A program made the position numbers and the translations under genes. From Erysipelotrichaceae bacterium (lineage in GTDB: Bacteria; Bacillota_I; Bacilli_A; Erysipelotrichales; Erysipelotrichaceae), in contig JAFZQL010000146.1 in the NCBI GenBank assembly GCA_017620435.1, positions 1 to 15,205 of the forward strand: a stretch of 15,205 bases of DNA, in the 5' to 3' direction. The notes under the pieces were generated by a model. The model saw only the letters and a program-made list of their open reading frames with translations, was not told the DNA's origin and did no database searches. Within the stretch, counting starts at the first letter, position 1. Every line of letters begins with the position of its first letter. This document shows, one piece after another, positions 5,741 to 12,643 of this stretch.

Positions 5741-7765
5741 ATGGCAGAAAAAGTATTCATCAGTTATTCCCATCAGGACAGCGCCTGCGCGCACGGTATC
5801 GCCAGATATTTGAGTAGACACGGCTGTGAAGTATGGATCGATTCCCAGAATCTGGAACTGGGAGAAAGATGGGCAAGCGATATTGAAGCGGCGCTGCAGG
5901 AAGCCGATATCACGGTAGGTATTCTTTCTTCTTCTTCCTTGAGAAGACCTGAAGTCCTGAAAGAGATCAACTATTCGCTGAAACGGATGGAAGAAGAGGG
6001 AACCGAGAAGTTCCGGGTATTTTTTGTGGTCGTCGGTCAGATCCATCCGTCCTGGTTCAAGGATGACGGCAGTGCCGAGGAGATCAGGAAATATCTGTCT
6101 CAGTATCAGTATGTCGAATTGAGCGCCTATGGCGAAGTGACCATCGATGCGATGAAAAAACTGCTTTCAGCGATACGCCGCAGGGGTATCGAAGAAGGTT
6201 CATCTGTTGTGATGAATACAAATGAAGAAAACGGCTTTATCAACCAGAATTCTCTGCCGGAAAAGGCTTTTGACAACAGAGGCAACAACATCTACTACAA
6301 GGTCTATGCGGCCGATCTGGCGCCTTCTGCCGTCTATCCGTTTGCTTTAGACAGTCAATGGCTTCCGGAAATCTTCTACGACAAAGAAAGCCGTTACTAT
6401 AACGAGTTCGAAAAAGAAGGCTTCGCTTCAGAAAGAGTAAAAGAATATCTCAAGGCATATAAAAGAAGAAACTTCGTCTTATCTTTCTTTCACTATAAAC
6501 AGATCGTCGTGAAACTGAATTCCATCCTGTATGAACCTTACTTCCGGGATCTGCTTATAAGCAGCGGAGAGGACAAGGAAGCATTCAAACGGCTTTTAGC
6601 CAACGGCAGTATCGTAGTGCTTCTCAACAACAAGCAGATGACTCCTTTCGTACACTATCGTAAAGACGATCCTGTCTTCAAGGAATGGAACGATCTGTGT
6701 GAAGAGATCTCGGTCTACTGTATCCGTGAAAACTGGGCAGTATCCAGCGATGAACACAGCAAGGACTTCCTGCGCTTCTGTTCCAACCTGGCGATGGATC
6801 ACAGCAACAACATTCTTCTGGCTCAGGCCATGCATCTGAATGAGAATCAGATCAACAACTTTCTGGTTACCCTGAAGACCATATCCATGCAGTCCTTCTG
6901 TCAGACCCACATGAACGGGACACAGTCCCAGGACAAAGTCGACGACTACAGCCGTTCCGTTTTCTACCGCAACTATATCGTCAAAGACGGAGAAGAAGGT
7001 TCTTTGAATCCCGTATACACGTGCCTCTTCGATCCAAACAAGCCGTTCCATCATGAACTGAAGAAACTGATCGACATCTACTACAACTCGATCTTTACCA
7101 GAACTCTCCAATGCAATGCTTTGCTGCCGGATGACGTTCTTCCGGAAAACTATTATCTGCACAGCCTTTATCTGGACAACGGAGAAAAGGAGGTCAGTAT
7201 CGAGGAACTGGAATATGCCTTCTCGGAGTTCTTCGACAACTGCGAGATCCTGGACGAGATCACGGCTCTGGGAGACAATCTGTATCTGAAGAACTACGAT
7301 CTGAAGAAGATCACCGATATCCGGAACAGGGAAGCATGGTATGAATATGTGGAACTGCTGGAACTGATCAACAGACGTTCCAACCTGTGGAAAGTGGATT
7401 TCAATGAAATCGAACTGCTTCTGCAGCGATTCCTGCGCTGCTTCGAGCAGTCGGAAAAGACGACCGAAAACAAGGACATTGCCTACAGTTTCCGGGTCAT
7501 GATCGGTTCTAAAGTTCTGGATATCGTGAAAACAGCCAAGATCGCCAAGGTCAAGGAATACGGCGGATCCTTCGCCGATCCGAACCGCATCCCTTTAAAG
7601 GTTCTGTTTACGATCTCTGATCTGACCAGAGATGACAGAGAAGAGCTGATCTTCCTGCCTGTTTCATTGTTCAGTGGACGTATTGATACCAGTGACGGAG
7701 ACGGTTTCTTTAACAGTCTGAAAGAGTTTATCATAAAACACTGCGGATTCATTCCGATTGATTAA
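5741..7765 (+). CDS. TIR-domain protein with large unrecognised C-terminal region
   Basis: A 674-residue protein. Residues 1-145 are a TIR domain: KVFISYSHQD in strand A, EVWIDSQNLELGERW covering the BB-loop area, ADITVGILSSSSL in strand D, and RRPEVLKEI in helix C. By alignment with TIR NADases, Glu75 of KEI is the putative catalytic glutamate, so NAD hydrolysis or cyclisation is possible. Residues about 175-674 form a region I do not recognise, with no clear membrane segment or nucleotide-binding loop. The start at 5741 is chosen because AAGAGG lies about seven bases upstream; a TTG at 5705 in the same frame has no such site. It is divergent from the RyR/TrkA-N membrane gene and has its own terminator. 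A defence or stress-signalling role is inferred from the domain pairing only. Confidence 0.8.
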   Translation: MAEKVFISYSHQDSACAHGIARYLSRHGCEVWIDSQNLELGERWASDIEAALQEADITVGILSSSSLRRPEVLKEINYSLKRMEEEGTEKFRVFFVVVGQIHPSWFKDDGSAEEIRKYLSQYQYVELSAYGEVTIDAMKKLLSAIRRRGIEEGSSVVMNTNEENGFINQNSLPEKAFDNRGNNIYYKVYAADLAPSAVYPFALDSQWLPEIFYDKESRYYNEFEKEGFASERVKEYLKAYKRRNFVLSFFHYKQIVVKLNSILYEPYFRDLLISSGEDKEAFKRLLANGSIVVLLNNKQMTPFVHYRKDDPVFKEWNDLCEEISVYCIRENWAVSSDEHSKDFLRFCSNLAMDHSNNILLAQAMHLNENQINNFLVTLKTISMQSFCQTHMNGTQSQDKVDDYSRSVFYRNYIVKDGEEGSLNPVYTCLFDPNKPFHHELKKLIDIYYNSIFTRTLQCNALLPDDVLPENYYLHSLYLDNGEKEVSIEELEYAFSEFFDNCEILDEITALGDNLYLKNYDLKKITDIRNREAWYEYVELLELINRRSNLWKVDFNEIELLLQRFLRCFEQSEKTTENKDIAYSFRVMIGSKVLDIVKTAKIAKVKEYGGSFADPNRIPLKVLFTISDLTRDDREELIFLPVSLFSGRIDTSDGDGFFNSLKEFIIKHCGFIPID

Positions 7766-7772
7766 AAACACA

Positions 7773-7803
7773 GAAGAAGCGTTCAGGAGATCGCTTCTTT
7801 TTA
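7773..7803 (+). terminator. Terminator after the TIR gene
   Basis: AAGAAGCG (7774-7781) pairs with CGCTTCTT (7792-7799) around a 10-base loop and is followed by further Ts. It ends eight bases downstream of the TAA and separates the TIR gene from the cysteine operon. Confidence 0.8.
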
Positions 7804-7817
7804 TGAGATCGTTTTCC

Positions 7818-7846
7818 TTGCATTGCCGGAAGCCCTGTATTACACT
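7818..7846 (+). promoter_or_regulatory. Probable promoter of the cysteine operon
   Basis: TTGCAT (7818-7823) and TACACT (7841-7846) are separated by 17 bases. The transcript would start near 7853, immediately before the AAAGGAGG site of the leader peptide. The match to consensus is moderate. Confidence 0.45.
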
Positions 7847-7873
7847 GAAATCAATAAAGGAGGAACCGGCCGG

Positions 7874-7954
7874 ATGTTAATGATCAGACAGGAAATGAAT
7901 TGCTGTTGCATCTGTCATGACCCGGATGGTTCTTTCCATATCGTTTTCATGTGA
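7874..7954 (+). CDS. Cysteine-rich leader peptide of the cysK-cysE operon
   Basis: A 26-residue open frame, MLMIRQEMNCCCICHDPDG followed by SFHIVFM, starting at ATG 7874 and ending at TGA 7952-7954. A strong AAAGGAGG site at 7856-7863 stands ten bases upstream. Residues 10-14 are Cys-Cys-Cys-Ile-Cys (TGC TGT TGC ATC TGT, 7901-7915). It lies directly upstream of the cysteine biosynthesis genes. Runs of codons for the end product are the hallmark of leader peptides that control biosynthetic operons by attenuation, as known for trp, his and leu in enteric bacteria. Here ribosome stalling at the Cys codons when charged Cys-tRNA is scarce would control the RNA structure that follows. The peptide itself probably has no further function. 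Confidence 0.75.
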   Translation: MLMIRQEMNCCCICHDPDGSFHIVFM

Positions 7955-8017
7955 CAGAAGTCAAGGCAGAAACAGGGGCAGGAACTATCCGGGTTAAGAT
8001 GATCCCGGTTTTTATTT
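7918..8017 (+). promoter_or_regulatory. Transcription attenuator: antiterminator versus terminator before cysK
   Basis: Bases 7918-7934, just after the Cys codons, can pair with 7980-7996 in a 17-bp helix with three G-T(U) pairs. That helix uses CCGGG at 7989-7993. The same CCGGG can instead pair with CCCGG at 8004-8008 to form a hairpin (5 GC pairs, 10-base loop) followed by TTTTTATTT, a terminator. The two structures exclude each other. A ribosome stalled at the first Cys codons would leave 7918-7934 free, so the antiterminator forms and cysK is transcribed; a ribosome reaching the stop codon covers that strand, so the terminator forms. The base-pairing is seen directly; the mechanism is inferred. 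The terminator stem is short. Confidence 0.65.
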
Positions 8018-8045
8018 GTTGTCACAGAAGAAAAGGAGAAATGAT

Positions 8046-8981
8046 ATGTCAGACATAAAAACAAACGCAACACAACTGATTGGAAATACACCGTTACTGA
8101 AACTGAATAAGATCGAGAAGAAATACGGTCTGAAAGCGAATCTGCTGGGTAAGATGGAATATCTCAATGCGACCGGATCGATCAAGGATAGGATCGCTCT
8201 GGCCATGATCGAGGATGCGGAAGAAAGAGGCGTCCTGAAAGAAGGTTCCGTCATCATTGAACCGACTTCAGGAAATACCGGCATCGGTCTGGCAGCCGTC
8301 GGTACATCCAAGGGCTATCGGGTCATCATTGTCATGCCGGATACTTTCTCGATCGAGAGAAGGAAACTGATCAAGGCCTACGGTGCGGAAATCGTTCTTT
8401 CGGAAGGCGTCAAAGGCATGAAGGGTGCCATTGCCAAAGCCGAAGAGCTGGCCGATGAGCTCCCGGATTCCTTCATTCCTGCCCAGTTCGACAATCCTGC
8501 CAACTGGAAGGCGCACTACAATACGACCGGTCCGGAGATCTGGAACGATACCGACGGTAAGGTAGACCTGCTGGTGGCAGGTGTCGGAACAGGCGGAACA
8601 ATTACAGGTGTGGGAAGATATCTGAAAGAAAAGAATGCCGATGTCAAAGTTGTTGCTGTTGAACCGGCTTCTTCTCCGGTGCTCTCAGGAGGAAATGCAG
8701 GTCCGCATAAGATCCAGGGGATCGGAGCAGGATTTGTTCCTTCTGTTCTGGATACAACTGTCTATGATGAAGTGATCACGGTGGCAAACGAAGACGCCAT
8801 TGCTACCGGTGCGATGTTCGGCAAGACCGAAGGTCTGCTGGTAGGAATCTCGGCAGGTGCGGCATTATGGGCGGCAATTGAACTGGCAAAGAAAGAAGAA
8901 AATGCCGGTAAGAATATCGTTGTGATCCTGCCGGACTCAGGAGACCGTTATCTGTCCACGGCTCTGTTTGGAGAAGAATAA
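8046..8981 (+). CDS. cysK: Cysteine synthase (O-acetylserine sulfhydrylase)
   Basis: A 311-residue PLP enzyme of fold type II that makes L-cysteine from O-acetylserine and sulfide in the cytosol. Lys47 in TGSIKDR is the PLP lysine, TSGNTG (74-79) binds the substrate carboxylate, GTGGT (181-185) holds the PLP phosphate, and KIQGIGAGF (222-230) is the typical cysteine synthase loop. Length is normal for CysK. ATG 8046 is preferred because AAAGGAG (8032-8038) stands seven bases upstream; the frame is open back to a TTG at 8016, but that lies in the terminator T-run. The stop overlaps the cysE start (TAATG). Expression is probably governed by the leader peptide and attenuator upstream. Confidence 0.95.
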   Translation: MSDIKTNATQLIGNTPLLKLNKIEKKYGLKANLLGKMEYLNATGSIKDRIALAMIEDAEERGVLKEGSVIIEPTSGNTGIGLAAVGTSKGYRVIIVMPDTFSIERRKLIKAYGAEIVLSEGVKGMKGAIAKAEELADELPDSFIPAQFDNPANWKAHYNTTGPEIWNDTDGKVDLLVAGVGTGGTITGVGRYLKEKNADVKVVAVEPASSPVLSGGNAGPHKIQGIGAGFVPSVLDTTVYDEVITVANEDAIATGAMFGKTEGLLVGISAGAALWAAIELAKKEENAGKNIVVILPDSGDRYLSTALFGEE

Positions 8982-9751
8982 TGACCGACAGAAACAACAT
9001 CCTGAAACAGATCCGGGAAAACCGTACGATCATTGCCGATCGGGACGGTTTTGTAATCGATGTGGATAAGATCCGTTCCATCATGGACCGGATCAGGATC
9101 CTGTTCTTTCCGGAATACTACAACCACGAGGACAGGCAGGAAGAACTCTTTGCTTCCATCAGCAGAGATCTGGAAGAAGAGATCCGCAAAGTAGATGTGA
9201 ACTATGTCGAGATTACGGACCGGTTCCTGGATGCTTTGCCGCAGATACAGCGTACTCTGTACAAGGACATTCAGGCGATTTATGACGGCGATCCGTCAGC
9301 CAAGACCTATTCCGAGATCGTTCTTTCTTTCCCGGGCTTTCTGGCGGTCTATCTCTACCGCATAGCCCATGTACTGTATGAGATGAACGTTCCGATCATT
9401 CCGCGTATCATAACCGAATATGCCCATGAAAAGACCGGTATCGACATCAATCCGGGTGCAAGAATCGGTGAATACTTCTGCATTGACCACGGTACAGGAA
9501 TCGTGATCGGCGAGACAGCAACTGTGGGCGACCATGTCCGCATGTATCATGGGGCTACTCTGGGTGTACGCAACTTCCGTAAGGATGGAGAAGGCAATCT
9601 TCTGAAAGGCGGTAAGCGTCATCCGGATGTTGGAAATCATGTTATTATTTATGCGAACGCAACGATACTCGGCGGGGATACACAAATCGAAGATGGTTTG
9701 GTTATTCCGGCTGATTCTCTGATCCTGCAGACACCGGAAAAGTTCAAATAG
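8981..9751 (+). CDS. cysE: Serine O-acetyltransferase
   Basis: A 256-residue enzyme that acetylates L-serine with acetyl-CoA to O-acetylserine, the substrate of the preceding CysK. An alpha-helical N-terminal region (1-130) precedes the left-handed beta-helix hexapeptide repeats. The signatures are EYAHEKTGIDINPGARIG, CIDHGTGIVIGETA (catalytic Asp-His pair) and MYHGATLGVRN. Its ATG shares the A of the cysK stop codon, and GGAG lies just inside the cysK end, so the two are translationally coupled. The C-terminus ends in PEKFK rather than the Ile-terminated tail that many CysE proteins insert into the CysK active site, so formation of the classical cysteine synthase complex is doubtful. Confidence 0.95.
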   Translation: MTDRNNILKQIRENRTIIADRDGFVIDVDKIRSIMDRIRILFFPEYYNHEDRQEELFASISRDLEEEIRKVDVNYVEITDRFLDALPQIQRTLYKDIQAIYDGDPSAKTYSEIVLSFPGFLAVYLYRIAHVLYEMNVPIIPRIITEYAHEKTGIDINPGARIGEYFCIDHGTGIVIGETATVGDHVRMYHGATLGVRNFRKDGEGNLLKGGKRHPDVGNHVIIYANATILGGDTQIEDGLVIPADSLILQTPEKFK

Positions 9752-9772
9752 ACGATACTTGCTGATTCACTT

Positions 9773-9800
9773 AAAAACTGCCCCTGAAGGCAGTTTTTGT
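9773..9800. terminator. Bidirectional terminator after cysE
   Basis: AAAAACTGCC (9773-9782) pairs perfectly with GGCAGTTTTT (9789-9798) around CCTGAA. The symmetric A and T tracts make it active in both directions, ending cysK-cysE and the convergent gene that stops at 9820. Confidence 0.9.
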
Positions 9801-9819
9801 TAGTTTCTGTTTATGACGA

Positions 9820-11574
9820 TCAGCCTTTATCAGTTAAATCCGATACGACTTCAACGATGTCTTTCACGGCACCGTGTGCTCCCTTGACTTCATGAGCACC
9901 TGCTTCTTCATCCAGGGCAGCTTTTACGGAATTGACATCATCCACCAACCCGGCAACAGATGCGACAGTATCAAATCCAAGTATGGATGCCAAATCGGAA
10001 ATGACGGTTGCGACAGAAGAGATGTTCCATTCTCCTTCTTCTACCGTAGACTTGAGGTCTCTTCCGGATTCATAGGCACTGATGATCGTCGATACGTATG
10101 GAATACCCAGGGCATCCGCGATCATGCCGATATTGTCCAGCGACGAATCGGACTTAAGATCAGGTTTCAGCACCGGCAACACCAGTTTGACCATATTGGT
10201 ATCAGGATCGTCATTGATCAGACCATAATCAACGATATTCTCGTCTTTCTTCAATCCGTCAAGTTCATCCTTGTACTTGTCGATAAACTTCTGCGGACAC
10301 AGGTAGGCGAAGCTTGTTTCAGCCAGAGGATTGGTCTGTTCTTTCTCCCCTTCTTTCTGTTCAGGGACTTCCCGTCTTTTCTTATCCAGATCTTTCAGTT
10401 TCTTCTTGGTGCCGATATCAATGATCACCAAATCCGGTCCGTTGTCTGCTACAGCCGTTTCCAGCTCTTCATATTCACAGGATGATATAGAAAGGAAATG
10501 CTTGCTCTTGAGCAGTTCAAGAAGTTTTTCATCCTCGCTGCTGATGACGATCGTCTTGTCTTCGAAAGAAGGCTTTCCGAATTCCTTGACGGCCTTCTCT
10601 ACCAGCTTTGCCGCCTTGCGTTTCTTCAGGAACATCCACAGTCCGCCCGCAACTGCAGCAGTACCCGTCGTACTGATGACGATAGGTACAGGGTTCTTTC
10701 TAGGAAGGACGTGTTCCAGAATGTGATCACAGTAGTGGCACTTCTTTGTTTCTAGGCCTTCTTCCAGGTATGTCGCTTCCTTGACCAGTGTCCATTCGTT
10801 CGGATACTTGTGGCCCGCAGGAAGGATCTTTTCTGTCCATGTTTCTCCGCACCTCTTGCAGGTGATCTTTCTCTCGCCTTCTTCTTCACAGGTTGCCTGT
10901 TTCAGGATCTCGTATTCCAGGTCATGACCAAGAGCGGGATAAAGCTCATCGACGGTCATGCCGCATCTTTTGCAGGTTCCTTTCTTGTATCCGTCTTCCG
11001 TACAGGTGGCTTCCTTCTCTTCGTATTCGATATCATGACCGAGAGCGGATACTTTTTTCGTATAACTGTCGCTGCATCTGGAACAGGTATACGTGTTGAT
11101 TCCGTCTTCTTCGCAGGTAGCTTCTTTTGTGACCTTTTTTATGTAGTTATGGCCCAAAGGCGCCGTTTTTTCGGAATACATCGAATCATAACACCGATGA
11201 CATTCGTAAAATGTTTCTCCGGATTCGGTACAGGTAGGTTCTATGACATCAACCGCAACATAATTGTGACCAAGAGGTTCAAGTATTACCGGATAGCCTT
11301 CAGCCGGACATGTGGCAGTCGACATTTTACTGCAGCGGCCTGTACCTTCGCCGGTATCGGTACAGCTTGGTTCATAGATTACTGTTTCTAAGATCATTTT
11401 TGCACCGCAGGACGGACATTTTGTATTCGTTTTATAGGTTTCGGCGTTTATTTCATGCACATGCACGTGCAGATCGTTTTCGCAGTCTTCATGTTCTTTG
11501 CTGTGATATACCGCATATGAAAAACCGCTGAAAATCAGTACCGCTATCAGTATCTTGATCAGAATCTTTTTCAT
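9820..11574 (-). CDS. Membrane-anchored protein with tandem Cys/Gly-His repeats and receiver-like cytoplasmic region
   Basis: A 584-residue protein. Residues 3-20 form a signal peptide or signal anchor. Residues 50-290 carry about six tandem units of the type ATCxExGxxxxxCxxC...LGHxY, with paired CxxC motifs as in zinc ribbons and a Gly-His at each unit end; this repeat is common in surface proteins of Clostridia and related groups. A membrane helix at about 295-316 is followed by the basic stop-transfer KKRKAAK. The cytoplasmic part begins with KTIVISSEDEKLLELLKS and has PDLVIIDIG (380-388), resembling the phospho-Asp strand of response regulator receivers, then a linker and a helical C-terminal region. 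The last Met of MNTGGMSMKK is chosen as start because AGGAGG stands seven bases before it. Function is unknown; metal or redox sensing is speculation. Confidence 0.75.
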   Translation of the reverse strand: MKKILIKILIAVLIFSGFSYAVYHSKEHEDCENDLHVHVHEINAETYKTNTKCPSCGAKMILETVIYEPSCTDTGEGTGRCSKMSTATCPAEGYPVILEPLGHNYVAVDVIEPTCTESGETFYECHRCYDSMYSEKTAPLGHNYIKKVTKEATCEEDGINTYTCSRCSDSYTKKVSALGHDIEYEEKEATCTEDGYKKGTCKRCGMTVDELYPALGHDLEYEILKQATCEEEGERKITCKRCGETWTEKILPAGHKYPNEWTLVKEATYLEEGLETKKCHYCDHILEHVLPRKNPVPIVISTTGTAAVAGGLWMFLKKRKAAKLVEKAVKEFGKPSFEDKTIVISSEDEKLLELLKSKHFLSISSCEYEELETAVADNGPDLVIIDIGTKKKLKDLDKKRREVPEQKEGEKEQTNPLAETSFAYLCPQKFIDKYKDELDGLKKDENIVDYGLINDDPDTNMVKLVLPVLKPDLKSDSSLDNIGMIADALGIPYVSTIISAYESGRDLKSTVEEGEWNISSVATVISDLASILGFDTVASVAGLVDDVNSVKAALDEEAGAHEVKGAHGAVKDIVEVVSDLTDKG

Positions 11575-11611
11575 AGACATCCCTCCTGTATTCATTGTCG
11601 CATATATTCCG

Positions 11612-11643
11612 ATAAAAATAAAAGCCCGTCATCCGACAGGCCT
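11612..11643 (-). terminator. Terminator after the DUF349 gene
   Basis: On the minus strand GCCTGTC pairs with GACGGGC (one G-T pair) around loop GGAT, followed by TTTTATTTTT. It leaves only a short AT-rich stretch before the next gene, whose promoter is not obvious (a weak TATATG near 11600-11605 is possible). Confidence 0.85.
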
Positions 11644-11647
11644 CTAA

Positions 11648-12544
11648 TTAATCCTTGTAATACCTCATGTTTTCGAAATACTTGTTGATGATCGTATTGA
11701 ACTCGTTCCAGAGATCGTTCTCATGATCCTTGCCGGCATTGCCGACCTCTTTCCACTTGTTTCTCAGTTCCTTGATCGCATCTACTTCTTCATCGGTAAA
11801 CTCGCCTCTGGCAAGATACAGCTTCGCTTCATTGATCAGTTCCTTCTTGGCTTCTGTTCTCTGTGCGAAGGTTTCCTTCAGATTGTCGTAGTATTCATCT
11901 CTTCTGGCGAAGAATGCTTTTCTTTCCGCCAGGAACTGCTGCCAAAGATTGTCATCATCCTTACGTCCTGCAGTACCTGTCTTCTTCCATTCTTCCATCA
12001 GTTCATTGGCTCTGTTGGATGCTTCCTTGATGTTTTCGATATTGGCTACTTCTTTTGCCTTTTCGATCAGTTCTTCCTTCAGCTTCTTGTTTCCGGCGAA
12101 GGTTTCCTTCAGATTCGTATAGTATTCCTTCTTCTTGGTGAAGAATTCATTTCTGGCCTCCAGGAACTGGTTCCAGAGTTCATCATCCTTTTCTTTATCC
12201 AGACGTCCGGAAAGCTTCCATTCATCCAGAAGCTGTTTCATCATGTCTGTTCCTTTTTTATAGTTATTGCCCGCAGCGACTTCTTTTGCCCTGGCGATGA
12301 TGTCATTCTTTCTGTCCTCGACAGAAACAGCGATATCTCCGGCTTTCTCTGACAGTTCATCCATCAGCGCATGGAACTTATCGCTCAGTTCCTTGTCGTA
12401 CAATGACTCCTCATATTCTCTGGCCTTGCGCCATTTCCTGCTTAATACCTTCGCTCTGGCGTAGGCTCCAGGTGCATCTTCGCTCTTTAACAGTTCTTCA
12501 ACCTGAGCAATTAAATCTTCTTTAACGTTGTAATTGTTCTCCAT
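11648..12544 (-). CDS. DUF349 repeat protein
   Basis: A 298-residue, highly charged helical protein with three DUF349-type repeats at about 80-148, 152-220 and 232-298. Each has the pattern W-K-x-x-G...LW-x-x-F...FF...YY, for example EEWKKTGTAGRKDDDNLWQQF and ERKAFFARRDEYYDNLKETF. The N-terminal 75 residues look like a degenerate further repeat. DUF349 proteins are cytosolic and widespread, but their biochemical role is not settled as far as I know. The gene is monocistronic: it has its own extended -10 promoter and a strong terminator. The RBS is weak (purine-rich AAGAGAG close to the ATG). Confidence 0.9.
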   Translation of the reverse strand: MENNYNVKEDLIAQVEELLKSEDAPGAYARAKVLSRKWRKAREYEESLYDKELSDKFHALMDELSEKAGDIAVSVEDRKNDIIARAKEVAAGNNYKKGTDMMKQLLDEWKLSGRLDKEKDDELWNQFLEARNEFFTKKKEYYTNLKETFAGNKKLKEELIEKAKEVANIENIKEASNRANELMEEWKKTGTAGRKDDDNLWQQFLAERKAFFARRDEYYDNLKETFAQRTEAKKELINEAKLYLARGEFTDEEVDAIKELRNKWKEVGNAGKDHENDLWNEFNTIINKYFENMRYYKD

Positions 12545-12571
12545 AACTCTCTTCTCTCGCTCTATTTTTCT

Positions 12572-12580
12572 ATTATAGCA
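12572..12580 (-). promoter_or_regulatory. Extended -10 promoter of the DUF349 gene
   Basis: Reads TGCTATAAT on the minus strand, a perfect extended -10 box about 28 bases from the start codon. No strong -35 is visible, as expected for extended -10 promoters. Confidence 0.6.
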
Positions 12581-12620
12581 TCTTTAGTACCGATAACATA
12601 TTATTTTTTATTTTGTTTAT

Positions 12621-12643
12621 AAAAAGAACACCTAGTGTTCTTT
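12621..12643 (-). terminator. Terminator containing the stop codon of the yhfS-like gene
   Basis: On the minus strand AAAGAACAC, TAG, GTGTTCTTT, then TT. The 9-bp stem is perfect and the three-base loop is the TAG stop codon itself, so the last three codons (Lys-Glu-His) form the left arm. Confidence 0.8.

Noticed and set aside
7804..8045. T-box riboswitch upstream of cysK
   Set aside because: The leader is under 200 bases, contains a translated frame with its own RBS, and shows neither the T-box consensus near the terminator nor a specifier stem. The Cys codons are in a real ribosome-accessible ORF.
8016..8045. TTG start at 8016 for cysK
   Set aside because: It lies in the T-run of the attenuator and lacks an RBS, while AAAGGAG is perfectly placed for ATG 8046.
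11723..12352. 209-codon plus-strand open frame opposite the DUF349 gene
   Set aside because: It is an antisense shadow, rich in Phe, Leu and Ile because it mirrors Lys/Glu codons, and has no RBS.
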